64,000 bases of DNA from Morinoia aosen. Its lineage: Eukaryota > Arthropoda > Malacostraca > Amphipoda > Talitridae. Of this stretch, positions 20,657 to 30,845 are shown piece after piece. The first letter of the stretch is position 1. Each line of letters starts with the position of its first letter. The position numbers and the translations under genes were made by a program. The notes beneath the pieces are model-generated. The model was not told where the DNA came from. It did not search any database and was given only the letters and a program-made list of their open reading frames with translations. The stretch spans positions 68,343,436 to 68,407,435 of the forward strand of contig CM059564.1 in NCBI GenBank assembly GCA_030386875.1. The letters are read 5' to 3'.

Positions 20657-23600
20657 ATGGAGCGGATCTTTAGCCCAGAGAAACTAAACGCTGATCCAAA
20701 TTCACCGGCGGCCGAGAAGACGTTTCGACATTGGAAACGAACGTTTGAGAACTTCCTAGAAGATGGCGGAGAGAGAGCACCAGATAAACTTCGCTGCCTA
20801 ACCCGATATGTATCGGCCGAAATGTATGATTATATTGCTGATGAGTCCACGTATGATGGAGCTATTGCGGTACTGGAGAAGTTGTACGTAAAAAAGAAGA
20901 ATATTATCTTCGCTAGGCATCTTCTTGCTACACGCCGACAAGAGGCGTCTGAATCCTTGGATGAATTCTTTCAAGAATTGCACAGATTGAGCAAGAACTG
21001 TAAATTAACGCCTGTATCAGCAGAAGAATACCGACTGGAACTCGTTCGTGATGCCTTTATCAATGGACTCTCATCATCTATCATACGCTAACGTCTTCTG
21101 GAAAACTCTACTCTGACTCTCACCGAAGCGTATGAAACGGCCAAAGCACTCGATCTTGCACAGCGCAATTCGGAATCGTATCGGTCAGCGGATTAGTTTC
21201 CTGCAGCCATGAAAGCTAACGCTTGCAACCAGTCATCTGTTACGGAAAGTATGATGACTACTTCGCGGAAGGAGACTGAGGACAACGCAGTGATTTCTGC
21301 GGTTGCAAAGAAACAGTGCTGGTTCTGTGGTGGGGCTATTCATCCTCGCAACAAGTGTCCATCAAGAAATTCCAATTGTTCATTATGCAGTAAAGTGGGC
21401 CACTGGGCAAAGGTTTGCCACTCCAGGACTACTAGAGACGTCGTGGCCTCTATCGTTTCTCCCACCAAATGCTCGACTACCGCCGCAGCCCCGTAAGGCC
21501 TGTAACCTTCTACGGTAACAGTGCTGCTAAAAGGGACATCACTCTCAGGGCTTGTTGATACTGCAAGCACGAATAGTTATATCAACGAGAAGGTTGCCCG
21601 TCGGCTACATCTATGTGTTGAGCCAGTACATCAGGAGATTACCCTTGCATCATCATCTTCGACAGCTGTTGTGACGGGATTGTGCTCTGTCAATCTGAAA
21701 CTAAACAACCGTGAGTACCCCCACACTAGTCTTGGGGTGGTAAAAGATCTTTGTAGCGATATTCTGCTTGGCATTGATTTTTAGAGCCAACATTCATCAG
21801 TCTCAATAACATATGGCGGGGAAAAGCCGTAACTCAGAATTCACAATCATGGTTCATGTTGTTTAATGGCTGCTAGTGTGTCAGAGCCTCTCCTATTTGC
21901 GAATATGAAGGAAGGAGTAAAGCCGGTAGCAACCAAGTCTAGGGACTTTGGCCGAGCAGATCGCGAATTCATCGCTCAAGAGATTCGTCATCTCCTTTCT
22001 GAAGGTATCATTGAGCCGAGCACGCCAGCCTGGAGAGCGCAGGTGGTCATTGCAAAAGATGAAACCAATCGTCATAAGAAAAGGTTGTGCATTGATTATT
22101 CAGCCACGGTCAATAGATACACTGATCTGGATGCCTATCCTCTCCCTAAAATTTAAAACATGATGAACGAATTGGCAAAGTACAAAGTTTTCTCAACATT
22201 TGACCTCAAGAGTGCTTATCACTAGGTCCCTATCCGTGATTCTGATAAGCCATTTACTGCGTTTGAGGCAAATGGAAGATTGTACTAGTTCAAGAGAGTT
22301 CCGTTCGGGGTTACGAATGGAGTAGCCGTATTTCAAAGAGCTATTGATGAATTTGTTGAGGAAGAGCACCTAAATGGGGCATTTCCGTACCTTGACAACA
22401 TTACTATTGCTGGACGCTCTTAAGAGGAACACGATAAGAATCTTGCGAGGTTTATGGCTGCTGCCAAGCGGAGGAAGTTGACATTTAATTCATCAAAAAC
22501 GGTGACATCTGCAAGATCTATTAACTTACTCGGTTATAGACTGGAAAACGGTTTGATCAAACCAGATCCGGACAGACTAGAACCTCTGTAACAGCTCCCG
22601 CCACCCACTAGTTTTGCTGCTATTCAGAGAACACTTGGCATGTTTGCTTACTATGCAAAATGGATTCCTGGATTCTCCGACAAGGCTCGAGCTTTGTACC
22701 AGGCTAAAACATTCCCTTTGAGTTAGGAGGCCATCACCGCATTCGAAACTTTGAAGAGGCTTCTTGGGACAGCGGCACTAAGCGGCATCGACGATTCGCT
22801 TCCTTTTGTTGTGGAATGTGATGCTTCTGACGTTGCCGTATCGGCAACTTTGAACCAAGGGGGACGTCCGATCGCTTTTCTATCCAGAACGCTGAATGCG
22901 AGTGAAAAGCACTACCCGGCTGTCGAAAAGGAGGCGACTGCCATTATCGAAGCTGTGAGGAAGTGGACTCACATATTATCTGGTCACCATTTCACTATAA
23001 TTACTGATCAGAGGTCGGTAGCATTTACGCTGGATAACCGAAAAAGGACAAAGATCAAGAATGATAAAATACAAGGATGGAGACTAGAACTCGCTAATTT
23101 CAGTTACTCCATCCGATATCGACCAGGCAAAAAGAACGTTGCCCCCGATGCTTTTACTCGTGCCTTCTGTGCATCAACGTCCGGTTCCAATCGCCTTGTG
23201 GAAATTCATAACGGTCTCTGTCATCCGGGAATTACTAGGATGCTACACTTCGTGAGAAGCAGGAACTTACCATTTTCAACTGATGATGTCAAGAACGTGT
23301 GTTCTTCTTGTCAAATCTGCGCAGAAGTCAAACCGAATTTTTATAAGCCACGATCGGACAATGTTCTTATAAAAGCAACACATGCAATGGAGAGATTAAG
23401 TATTGATTTTAAGGGCCCAATTCCATCGCGTACCGGGAACAAATACTTATTTACAGCCATTGATGAATTTTCCCGATTCCCTTTCGCAATCCCTTGTTGA
23501 AATATGACATCTCAAACTGTTGTGAGGTGTCTAGACACCATATTTTCTTTGTGCGGAACGCCAAACTTTGTGCATTCTGATCGTGGGCAAGCATTTTTAT

Positions 23601-24253
23601 CTCGTGAAGTCCGAGAATACCTCATCAATCGAGGAGTTGCAACTAGTAAGACAACTCCATATCATCCAACCGGGAATAGCTAAATTGAAAGATATAATGG
23701 CATCATTTGGAAATGTATTCAATTGGCCATGAAGACTCATGGCGTAGATCAACAAGAATGGGAATCAGTTCTACCGCAAGCTCTCCATTTGATACGCTCT
23801 TTATTATCTACGTCTACCAATACTACGCCACATGAACGATTTTTCAATTTCCCAAGACGATCTTGTCAAAGTACATCACTCCCATCCTGGCTTATGACCC
23901 CAGGTCATGTACTACTGCGCCGTTTCGGTCGGACTCACAAAGAAGAGCCATTGGTGGACGAAGTTGAACTTGTATAGGCGAATCCCGCGTATGCCCACAT
24001 CAAGTATCCGAACGGTCGTGAAAACACTGTATCCCTGAAAGACTTAGTGCCCTGTTCCTAATAGCCAAATCGCCAAAGTGAGGCACCTAACTTCTCGCCC
24101 GTTGAGACAACCGAAGTGGACAAGGAAGCCCCGCAATTGGTTGTTGTGGAGGACCAGCCGAGTATGAAAAATTCTGACCATACCGAAAGTAGCACCCCGG
24201 TTTTGCGACGCTCCACTCGAGAGAGACGAGAGCCTCAACGTTATGGGTGGTGA
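20657..24253 (+). CDS. Gypsy C gag-pol, one frame with 16 TAR and 1 TGA codons
   Basis: 1198 codons in one frame from the ATG to a terminal TGA at 24251. Order: capsid-like gag (residues 1-180), two CCHC knuckles (CWFCGGAIHPRNKC, CSLCSKVGHWAKVC; about 217-255), protease (LVDTASTNSYI), RT (CIDYSATVNRYTDLDAYPLP; YLDNITIAG), RNase H (VVECDASDVAVSATLNQGG; ITDQRS), integrase HHCC, then the D, D and E of DDE (SIDFKGP, HSDRGQAF, IERYNG). The end is STRERREPQRYGW. TAA: 21089, 21494, 21503, 21830, 22154, 22421, 22589, 23681, 24059. TAG: 21194, 21782, 22223, 22286, 22724, 23975, 24062. TGA: 23498. Under the standard code it is a pseudogene. Under UAR=Gln only the TGA remains. Confidence 0.85.
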
Positions 24254-24279
24254 TTGAAATGTCAGCTGGGATTAACGTC

Positions 24280-24291
24280 GGAGGGGAAGAA
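24280..24291 (+). promoter_or_regulatory. Gypsy C polypurine tract
   Basis: GGAGGGGAAGAA directly precedes the 3' LTR. Confidence 0.75.
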
Positions 24292-24380
24292 TGTCATATT
24301 AAGATTGAAATATCAAAACTTCGTTGTGTATCGTGTCTACCGGCGTTTAGGATAGATGTACGAAGCAATCTGTATTTTTA
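24292..24380 (+). repeat. Gypsy C 3' LTR (89 bp)
   Basis: Matches the 5' LTR over 87 of 89 positions. It ends TA instead of CA, and three further bases (tta) lie before the AGGAT duplicate. Confidence 0.85.
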
Positions 24381-24383
24381 TTA

Positions 24384-24590
24384 AGGATGTTGGCCAACAT
24401 GCAAACATCCACGGCAAGCCCGGCCTGATCCCAGCTGGCGGCACTGACGATTCAGGATCGTCAAAGCTAACCGCAGCAGCCGCCGCAGCCTTTTCAGCAG
24501 TCGAAGCCTTCTCAGCCACCGCAGCCTTCCCAGCCACCACCATCCTACCAGCCCAGCCGGCAACATTGATGTCTATCACAGGCAAAGCTT
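24384..24590 (-). pseudogene. Gypsy D gag fragment, 5' part
   Basis: On the minus strand, sequence ending ...DVCMLANIL reads across the AGGAT duplicate into the ...TQARGPILN part at 20470, joining the two gag pieces. Upstream it is Ala/Gly-rich, with gcc-ttc/gcagcc repeats that give spurious open frames on both strands. The true start codon is not certain. Confidence 0.55.
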
Positions 24591-25198
24591 AAGAGCCTAG
24601 ATAGCTTGTGGTCGCAAAAATTAAAATAATATCGTGTGCTGTATCGTAGCCCAGCTATCCACACATCTTCTTATCTCGCCACGCACTCAGCTCAGATGAA
24701 ATGCAGTCGAGAACGTAGCCCCTCGTACTCGCGGAAAGGCTGTCAGTGAGCTTCTCACTGAGCACTCTCCATGCGAGGCTCCGGCTGATACACAGCCGTG
24801 CAGACCCACTCTAGGAAACCTCGTACACCCCAGCTGTACCGTGCTTTCAGGCACTTTTGCTGCCCAGCCGCTTGTGGTCTCCACTCACGCAAGTTCAACC
24901 CACGGAACACTTCTGCACAGGGCTCCAACCGTTACACAGTCACACAGAATAACTCTGCCGCAGTTCACACTGCAAATAAACAACGAGGACACAGTATACG
25001 AGCGTGACCGCTCAGTCGGCGCTCACAGCCTGTCGACGCACATGCCATGCTAACCACATCCGCTCGCCCGTCTTTTGACGGCTGGCGAGATGGCTGTCTC
25101 ACCCAGCCGGCGCGCACGCCTTCGCAGCGCCTTCTCTCTTAGCAAACACCCCCACTCTTCATCCCAAAAAAAAACATCCGTTTGAGAAAGTCATTTTG
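24591..25198. other. GC-richer unannotated stretch, possible Gypsy D leader/LTR
   Basis: No coding frame is recognised. Its position upstream (minus strand) of the Gypsy D gag would suit that element's leader or LTR, but no second copy is present in the window to prove it. There is a run of A at 25167-25175. Confidence 0.3.
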
Positions 25199-25693
25199 CT
25201 TGAACTTGAACTTGAACTTGAAATTGAGGGCCGACAGCGTCGGGGCCTTTGTAACGGCCTACAATTCCCTCCACAGTTATCACACAAAGAGTTCAGCGCC
25301 TGGTACCAGACTTGTCCACTAAGCTACTCAGGATTTACCAATCCTTGTCACAAGCTGCCATTGGATGGCGTCACTGGGATAGCCAGTGCGTCAAAACACC
25401 ATCCCCAGGCATATTGGGTAATTACTGACCATTCAACCTGACTGGCTCATTCCAGTCACTGTCTCTTACTCCAGGCACGCACAAGAAACAATTTCATAGC
25501 TTCAATGATACTCAAATTGCACTCCTGATCCAATCCAGCAAGACAGCTTATACCGCAATCATCTTCAGCACATCTGGCATACCACTCATTCTCTCCATAC
25601 TGCTCAAGCACCACATTCATAAAACTTTCTCTCTCTTGCTCATACTTACTACATTCCAGCACAAAATGCTCAATTGTTTCCTCCACTCCACTA
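25199..25693 (-). mobile_element. LINE copy 1: 3' fragment (minus strand)
   Basis: On the minus strand it holds the last 76 residues of ORF2 (EETIEHFVLECSKYEQ to the stop at 25456), the short 3' UTR and the (CAAGTT)n tail at 25199-25228. It matches copies 2 and 3, and copy 3 more closely (LEQYGENEWYARC shared). The match stops at about 25693, so it is strongly 5'-truncated. It lies head-to-head with full-length copy 2. Confidence 0.9.
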
Positions 25694-26228
25694 AACGCTT
25701 CATTAAAATTCTTTCAGAAAAAACAGAAATTGTACAATTTTTCAGCCACTGCGGATCGTCACCGGAATTAGAGGAAAAAAATCTTGTTGTTCACTGTTGC
25801 TCACAATAGGTTCGGTTTCTGTTTCTGTTCCGAGCGGTGTGCACGTGTTTCTGGGTCCTCCGACGAATATTGTGGTGAATTAAAGTGAAGTTGCTAAAAA
25901 CTGGTATAGTTTGTATATTCACGTGAGTAAAGTGTGTGACTTTGTATGGAGTGCTCGTGAGAGTAGTTTTTTTGTTGCGTGAGAGTTGAGACTGAGCATT
26001 GGACTTTGGTGTGGTGACTTGCAATTTTTGACTGAGGTGTTTTGACTGGTAGTTAAGCTTTCTTTGCATATAAAGAGTATAGTGTTTGACATTGTAGAGA
26101 GTGACTGTGAGTAGTAGGAAACGTTTTTGTTTTTTTTTTTTTTGATAACTTGATTTTCAGTAGATTTGGTGAGTGAAGACTCCTTCTGCCTGTGAAATTT
26201 GTACTGAGATAGAAGTCTGTGTCTGAGG

Positions 26229-27428
26229 ATGGCAAGAAATAGGACTGGTCGTAGGAAGGGAGGTGCAAGTGGAATGGATGAGGAGATTGAGTGCATGACT
26301 TGTAAAGAGTGGGTAGATATAGATGCATGCAAAGGTTTGAGAGAGATGAGTCGGAGGAAGTTGAATGATCTTGTGTTTACGTGCTGGAAATGTTTGAATG
26401 ACAAGAGAAAGAAGTTGGAAGAGGAGGTTGAGAGATTGACAATTCTGATGGTTGCTTTAGAGGCTGATTTGAAGGATGAAAGGAAGTTGAATGAAGGAAA
26501 GAATGAGAATGGTGCAAATGCAGTGAATGAAGAGGTAAATGGTGGTGGTGCAAGGAGTACAAATGAAGTGGATGATGGTGCAAGGAGTGCAAATGAAGTG
26601 GATGATGGTGCAAGGAGTGCAAATGAAGTGGATGATGGTGCAAGGAGTGTGAATGCAATAAATGAAGTGAATGGTGGTGCAAATGTGCCAGATGAGAGTA
26701 GAAGGATGAATGAGCATGATGAAAGAAGTACGAATGGGAAGAGAGTGAAGGAGCAACCTGTTGATATGCCACATGAGGTGCAGGCGCCTGTAGTGGAAGT
26801 GAATGTAAGGAAGATGGATGGAAAGAGTGATGTGAGTGGAAGAGTTGAACGAAAGAGTAGTATGAAAGGGAGAGTGAGACCTACGATTAGAATATGTGGT
26901 GACAGCATGGTGAAGAATGTGGATAGGTTTGTGAGTATGACTGACCGTAGTGGATGTACGAGCATGAGAGGAAAGGGAGTGAATGAGATTTGTAGGCATG
27001 CTGAGGAAGTGATAGATGGAATGGATGAAGGGATGGTTGTACTGCAAGGAGGTGGCAATGGATTGCTTGAATGTGGGAGAGAGCGTACGGTGAATGCAAT
27101 TATGAATGTTGTTGAAAGGGCGCGAAAGAAGAATGTAAGAGTGGCTGTGACCAGTCTGCTGAGAAGGCCTGCATGTGGTGAGGAGTATGAAAGGGTGCGA
27201 AAGGAGGTGAATAGGGAAGTGCATAAAAGGATCATGAGTATGAAAGCTGAGAGTATGAGAAAGCGTGAAATGGGTTCCAGCTTCCTTGATATGGATAACC
27301 TGATCCAGAGTGGGTGTTTTTGTGGAGATGGAGTCCACCTTACTCAAGAAGGTGAGATGAAACTCTCCAGGAGATACATCCGGTGGATTGGGTGTACTCA
27401 TATTGTAATGGAAGGTGGAACTGGATGA
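26229..27428 (+). CDS. LINE copy 2 ORF1: zinc finger plus SGNH esterase
   Basis: 399 residues. The N-terminus has a PHD-like Cys pattern (CMTCKEW near residue 19, CWKC near 55), then a coiled coil (EEEVERLTILMVALEADL). Residues about 106-140 are a tandem repeat with core ARSANEVDDG. The C-terminal half is an SGNH/GDSL hydrolase-like domain: ICGDSMVKN (block I Ser), GGGNG (block III Gly/Asn), GDGVHLT (block V Asp/His), so the catalytic triad is present. ORF1 proteins of this type bind element RNA, and some have lipid-esterase activity. The stop TGA is immediately followed by the ORF2 ATG in the same frame. Confidence 0.9.
   Translation: MARNRTGRRKGGASGMDEEIECMTCKEWVDIDACKGLREMSRRKLNDLVFTCWKCLNDKRKKLEEEVERLTILMVALEADLKDERKLNEGKNENGANAVNEEVNGGGARSTNEVDDGARSANEVDDGARSANEVDDGARSVNAINEVNGGANVPDESRRMNEHDERSTNGKRVKEQPVDMPHEVQAPVVEVNVRKMDGKSDVSGRVERKSSMKGRVRPTIRICGDSMVKNVDRFVSMTDRSGCTSMRGKGVNEICRHAEEVIDGMDEGMVVLQGGGNGLLECGRERTVNAIMNVVERARKKNVRVAVTSLLRRPACGEEYERVRKEVNREVHKRIMSMKAESMRKREMGSSFLDMDNLIQSGCFCGDGVHLTQEGEMKLSRRYIRWIGCTHIVMEGGTG
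26546..26665 (+). repeat. 30-bp coding minisatellite within ORF1
   Basis: About 3.5 copies of a 30-bp unit (gtgcaaatgaagtggatgat core) preserve the frame and encode the acidic ARSANEVDDG repeat. Confidence 0.85.
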
Positions 27429-30400
27429 ATGGAAAGCTGTCAGAGCAAAAATGAAAAATGTTGTGAATTGTCCAATAGTGTTGTAAGGTTTGGATGTATA
27501 AATGTGCGTGGATGGAATGCAGGAAAGTTAAATGACCTTGTAGCAGAATTTGAGAATGGAGATTTGGATTGTGTTGGTGTAGTAGAGACCCAAATGCGTG
27601 ATAGAGTCAGTTTAAAGTGTAAGGAGAGTAAGTACTACATGATTGGAAAAGGGCGTGTAAGTTGGCAAAAAAGAGGTGGTGGAGTTGGTCTCATTGTAAA
27701 AAATGCTCTAAATTGGAAATTAGAAGAAATTCCTGTTGGAAATGAACCTGAGAGTGAAGATCTGTTAGTAATAAAGTGTGAAAGAATGCATGCCAGAGAA
27801 TGTGTTATTGTGGTTGTATGCTATATGACAACTGATGGTATTTTAGCTCATCAAGAGAATGTAAAAAAGTATGAAATATTAACAAGAATTGTGCAAGAGC
27901 ATTGCAGATGCCCTCTGATTTTGATGGGTGATATGAATGGCCATGTTGGTATACTTGGTGAGCCTGTGAATGCAAATGGACAAAAATTGATTGATTTCTG
28001 TGATGAGAATGAACTTGAGAACCTAAATGTAACAATAGGAAATGGCTTGCATACATGGCAAAGCAGGGAATGTAAAACTGCAATTGACTATATGATAGTG
28101 AATAGTAGAGCAAGAGAGTGTGTCAAAGAAATGTTTGTAGATGAAGATGATTTTGATATTGATAGTGACCATAAAATGCTTGTACTAGAATATAATTGGG
28201 GTGGAAAGGAGCCGATGCAGAAGGCCAGCAGAGTAAGAGAAAATTGGCGTATTAAAATGGCAAACTGGGAAGAATTTAGAAATGAATTGAGTAGATGTAA
28301 CTGGAACAGGTGTGGAAATGTAAATGACCTAAATAAGGAGATTGCAAGAACCTTGTATGATGTGGCAGAGCAAAAGATCGGTAGAATGAAATGCAGGAAA
28401 AGTACAGGGAATGCTAGGTGGTTTACGAGTGAGATAAAGGAAGAACGAACGAGAAGGAAGACTTTAAATAAAAAACAACGCAGTATGAGGAAAATGTATG
28501 AAAGACGCAGAATTACTGAGGATGAATGGCAGAGTGTATGGAATGAGTACAAGGACCAGCAGAAGAAAGTAAAGAGAATGATCAATGAGGCTAGGGTTAA
28601 AGAAGAGAGACACCAAGTTGAAAATCTAAGAAAGAAAGGTCTAGATGGAATAAAAGATTGGTATAGGTTTATACAAGGTAATGATAGAGGTAGTGAAGTT
28701 CAAGTTGATGAATTAGTAGTCAATGGTTGCAGTGTGCAAGATAGGATGCAAATGGTGAAAGCAGTTGAAGAATACTGGGAGGACATTGGTGGAATGAATG
28801 AGCAGGTTACAGATGATGAACCAATAAATTTTCTGATAGATGAACATGAACTGCAAATGGAAGACGAAATCACTTGTGAAGAGATTGTAAGTTTTTTGAA
28901 GAAAGTGAAAAATGGAAAGGCATGTGGCCCTGATAAGATACCATATGAGTTCTATAAATGTGGAGGAGAGAGTGTAGTCAGTATGTTGAAATGTTTATTT
29001 GATGAGATATGGAAGAGTGAAAGAGTACCGGATGACTGGAACAAGTGTAATGTAGTTCTGTTGCATAAGGGTGGACATAAGAGTATGAAAGAACTTAAAA
29101 ATTACAGACCAATTGCACTGGGTGACACCGTATGTAAGATCTTTTGTGGTATTTTGAATGAGAGAATGAAAAATTTAGTTGAGGAATTAGGAGTCCTGGG
29201 AGAAGAACAGAATGGTTTTAGGCAAGATAGACGGGGGGAGGATAATCTGTTTGTAGTGAGTGAAATAATTGAGCGAATGAAGAAGGATAACAAGAAGGTA
29301 TATTTAGCATTCCTGGATATTGAAAAGGCGTATGACAGAGTGGATCGGGTTAGGCTGTTTGAAATTTTGAGAAAAGTTGGTTTTAGCAGAAAAATAGTGA
29401 ACATTGTACAGAGTCTGTATGAGAACACAAGTGCTATCTACAGGTTAGGAAATTTGGAAGCAGGGCAAGTGAGGAGTGTTAGAGGAGTGAGACAGGGCTG
29501 TACTCTGTCCCCCCTGTTGTTTGGATTGTACACAGAAGAATTAGCAGTTCGACTGAGAGGGAGTGGTTTAGGACTGAAAGTTGGTAATGAGAGACTGAGC
29601 TGTTTGTTGTATGCTGATGATGTGGTTGTGGTTAGTGAATGTGGTCATGAACTACAAAGGATGCTTGACATTGTGAATGGATATAGTACAGATTTCAAGA
29701 TGATCTTTGGTGCCGATAAAAGTAAGGTCATGGTTATAAATAGTGATGAGACTGATAGAGACAGACTGTGGAATATTGGAGAAATCAGAATAGGTAGAAC
29801 AAAAGAATACAAATATCTAGGTTGTATGATGAGTGAAGATGGATGTACTAGAACTAAAGGTGAGAAAGTGGCTAAAGCAATGCAGTGGAGTGGACGGTTA
29901 GGTAGTGTGGCCAGATACAGAGCAAACAAGTACGAATGTGTGAGAGGAATGTGGAAGTATGTTGCTGTACCTAGTGTCATGTATGGTATGAGTGCTCTTG
30001 CCTGGAATGGAAGTGATCTTGAAAAGCTGGATGTGATACAAAATAAGGTAGGACGTGTAGCATTGGGTGCTCCGAAATGGACAGCTACAGAAGCCATTAG
30101 AGGTGACCTAGGGTGGAGCCTATTTTCAGAAAGAATGATGAAAGCTGTGCTGAATTATAAGGTGAGAATTGAAAGAATGCAGAATAGCAGGTGGGTAAGG
30201 CGAATCTTTGAATGGAATCTGAGTGTAAGCTATTGGGAGAAAGTATGTTGGGGGCATGCAAGGAAACTCAGTATGCAAAAGATTATTCATGTTAGAATTG
30301 GGAGACCTGTGGATGACTGGAGTTTAATAAATGTAGGAGGTGTAGGGTCTGAGTGGGACTGCAAGAGGTGGAAGAAAGAGATTGAGAGACGAACAAAAGA

Positions 30401-30845
30401 GTATGGATTGAATAAGTGGAAGCTTAGCATGATGCGCAAGCCTACACTTAACTGGTATATGAAAAAGAAAGCACCTAAGTTTGAGCTGTTCTATGATGGT
30501 AGTTTTGGAAGTCAACTCTTGTTTGCTGTGAGATGTAAGTCATTGAGTGTGAACAGACGTACATGGAGATGGAATGAGAATAATAACAGATTATGTCAGC
30601 AGTGTAATAGTGGAGTAGAGGAAACAATTGAGCATTTTGTGCTGGAATGTAGTAAGTATGAGCAAGAGAGAGAGAGTTTTATGAATGTGGTGTCTGAGCA
30701 GTATGGAGAGAATGAGTGGAATGCCAGATGTGCTGAAGATGATTGCGGTATGAGCTGTCTTGCTGGATTGGATCAGGAGTGTAATGCGAGTATCACTGAG
30801 GCTATGAAAGTGTTTCTTGTGCGTGCCTGGAGTAAGAGACAGTGA
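27429..30845 (+). CDS. LINE copy 2 ORF2: APE endonuclease and reverse transcriptase
   Basis: 1138 residues. The AP-endonuclease-like domain spans about residues 20-255 (CINVRGWN; VVETQ; GDMNGHVG; catalytic SDHKML). The reverse transcriptase lies at about 480-760: GKACGPDKIPYEFYK, AFLDIEKAYDRVD, GVRQGCTLSPLLFGLY, and YADD in LLYADDVVVV. A C-terminal CCHC-like zinc motif follows (LCQQCNSGVEETIEHFVLEC). There is no RNase H domain. Target-primed reverse transcription would be carried out by this protein at the chromosome. The frame is fully open. Confidence 0.94.
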   Translation: MESCQSKNEKCCELSNSVVRFGCINVRGWNAGKLNDLVAEFENGDLDCVGVVETQMRDRVSLKCKESKYYMIGKGRVSWQKRGGGVGLIVKNALNWKLEEIPVGNEPESEDLLVIKCERMHARECVIVVVCYMTTDGILAHQENVKKYEILTRIVQEHCRCPLILMGDMNGHVGILGEPVNANGQKLIDFCDENELENLNVTIGNGLHTWQSRECKTAIDYMIVNSRARECVKEMFVDEDDFDIDSDHKMLVLEYNWGGKEPMQKASRVRENWRIKMANWEEFRNELSRCNWNRCGNVNDLNKEIARTLYDVAEQKIGRMKCRKSTGNARWFTSEIKEERTRRKTLNKKQRSMRKMYERRRITEDEWQSVWNEYKDQQKKVKRMINEARVKEERHQVENLRKKGLDGIKDWYRFIQGNDRGSEVQVDELVVNGCSVQDRMQMVKAVEEYWEDIGGMNEQVTDDEPINFLIDEHELQMEDEITCEEIVSFLKKVKNGKACGPDKIPYEFYKCGGESVVSMLKCLFDEIWKSERVPDDWNKCNVVLLHKGGHKSMKELKNYRPIALGDTVCKIFCGILNERMKNLVEELGVLGEEQNGFRQDRRGEDNLFVVSEIIERMKKDNKKVYLAFLDIEKAYDRVDRVRLFEILRKVGFSRKIVNIVQSLYENTSAIYRLGNLEAGQVRSVRGVRQGCTLSPLLFGLYTEELAVRLRGSGLGLKVGNERLSCLLYADDVVVVSECGHELQRMLDIVNGYSTDFKMIFGADKSKVMVINSDETDRDRLWNIGEIRIGRTKEYKYLGCMMSEDGCTRTKGEKVAKAMQWSGRLGSVARYRANKYECVRGMWKYVAVPSVMYGMSALAWNGSDLEKLDVIQNKVGRVALGAPKWTATEAIRGDLGWSLFSERMMKAVLNYKVRIERMQNSRWVRRIFEWNLSVSYWEKVCWGHARKLSMQKIIHVRIGRPVDDWSLINVGGVGSEWDCKRWKKEIERRTKEYGLNKWKLSMMRKPTLNWYMKKKAPKFELFYDGSFGSQLLFAVRCKSLSVNRRTWRWNENNNRLCQQCNSGVEETIEHFVLECSKYEQERESFMNVVSEQYGENEWNARCAEDDCGMSCLAGLDQECNASITEAMKVFLVRAWSKRQ

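Larger units (their letters stand above)
20476..24383 (+). mobile_element. Gypsy C: mag-like LTR retrotransposon with many in-frame stops
   Basis: A 3.9-kb element with very short LTRs (89 bp, 87 identical), a leader hairpin, a single gag-pol frame (20657-24253), a polypurine tract and a 5-bp duplicate AGGAT (20471-20475 and 24384-24388). Removing the element rejoins an open gag frame of Gypsy D, which independently supports the ends. Short LTRs and one gag-pol frame are typical of the mag lineage. The coding frame carries 16 TAA/TAG and one internal TGA, with no frameshift. Confidence 0.9.

Noticed and set aside
23498-23500. Internal TGA of Gypsy C read as Trp under a code with all three stops reassigned
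   Set aside because: A single TGA inside the frame and a TGA at the natural end give no support. A CGA-to-TGA change at a CpG is the simpler reading.
20657-24253. Simple reading of Gypsy C as an old, randomly decayed pseudogene
   Set aside because: No indel, no stop from a non-Gln/Arg codon class, and LTRs 87/89 identical. Kept open only as a fallback.
24337-24592. Ala- or Leu/Arg-rich frames on both strands
   Set aside because: They arise from a short gcc/ttc-type repeat. Only the frame that joins the Gypsy D gag has support.
25919-27235. 438-codon and other long open frames on the minus strand opposite LINE ORF1
   Set aside because: Low-complexity, repetitive sequence antisense to a well-supported ORF1; a codon-composition artefact.
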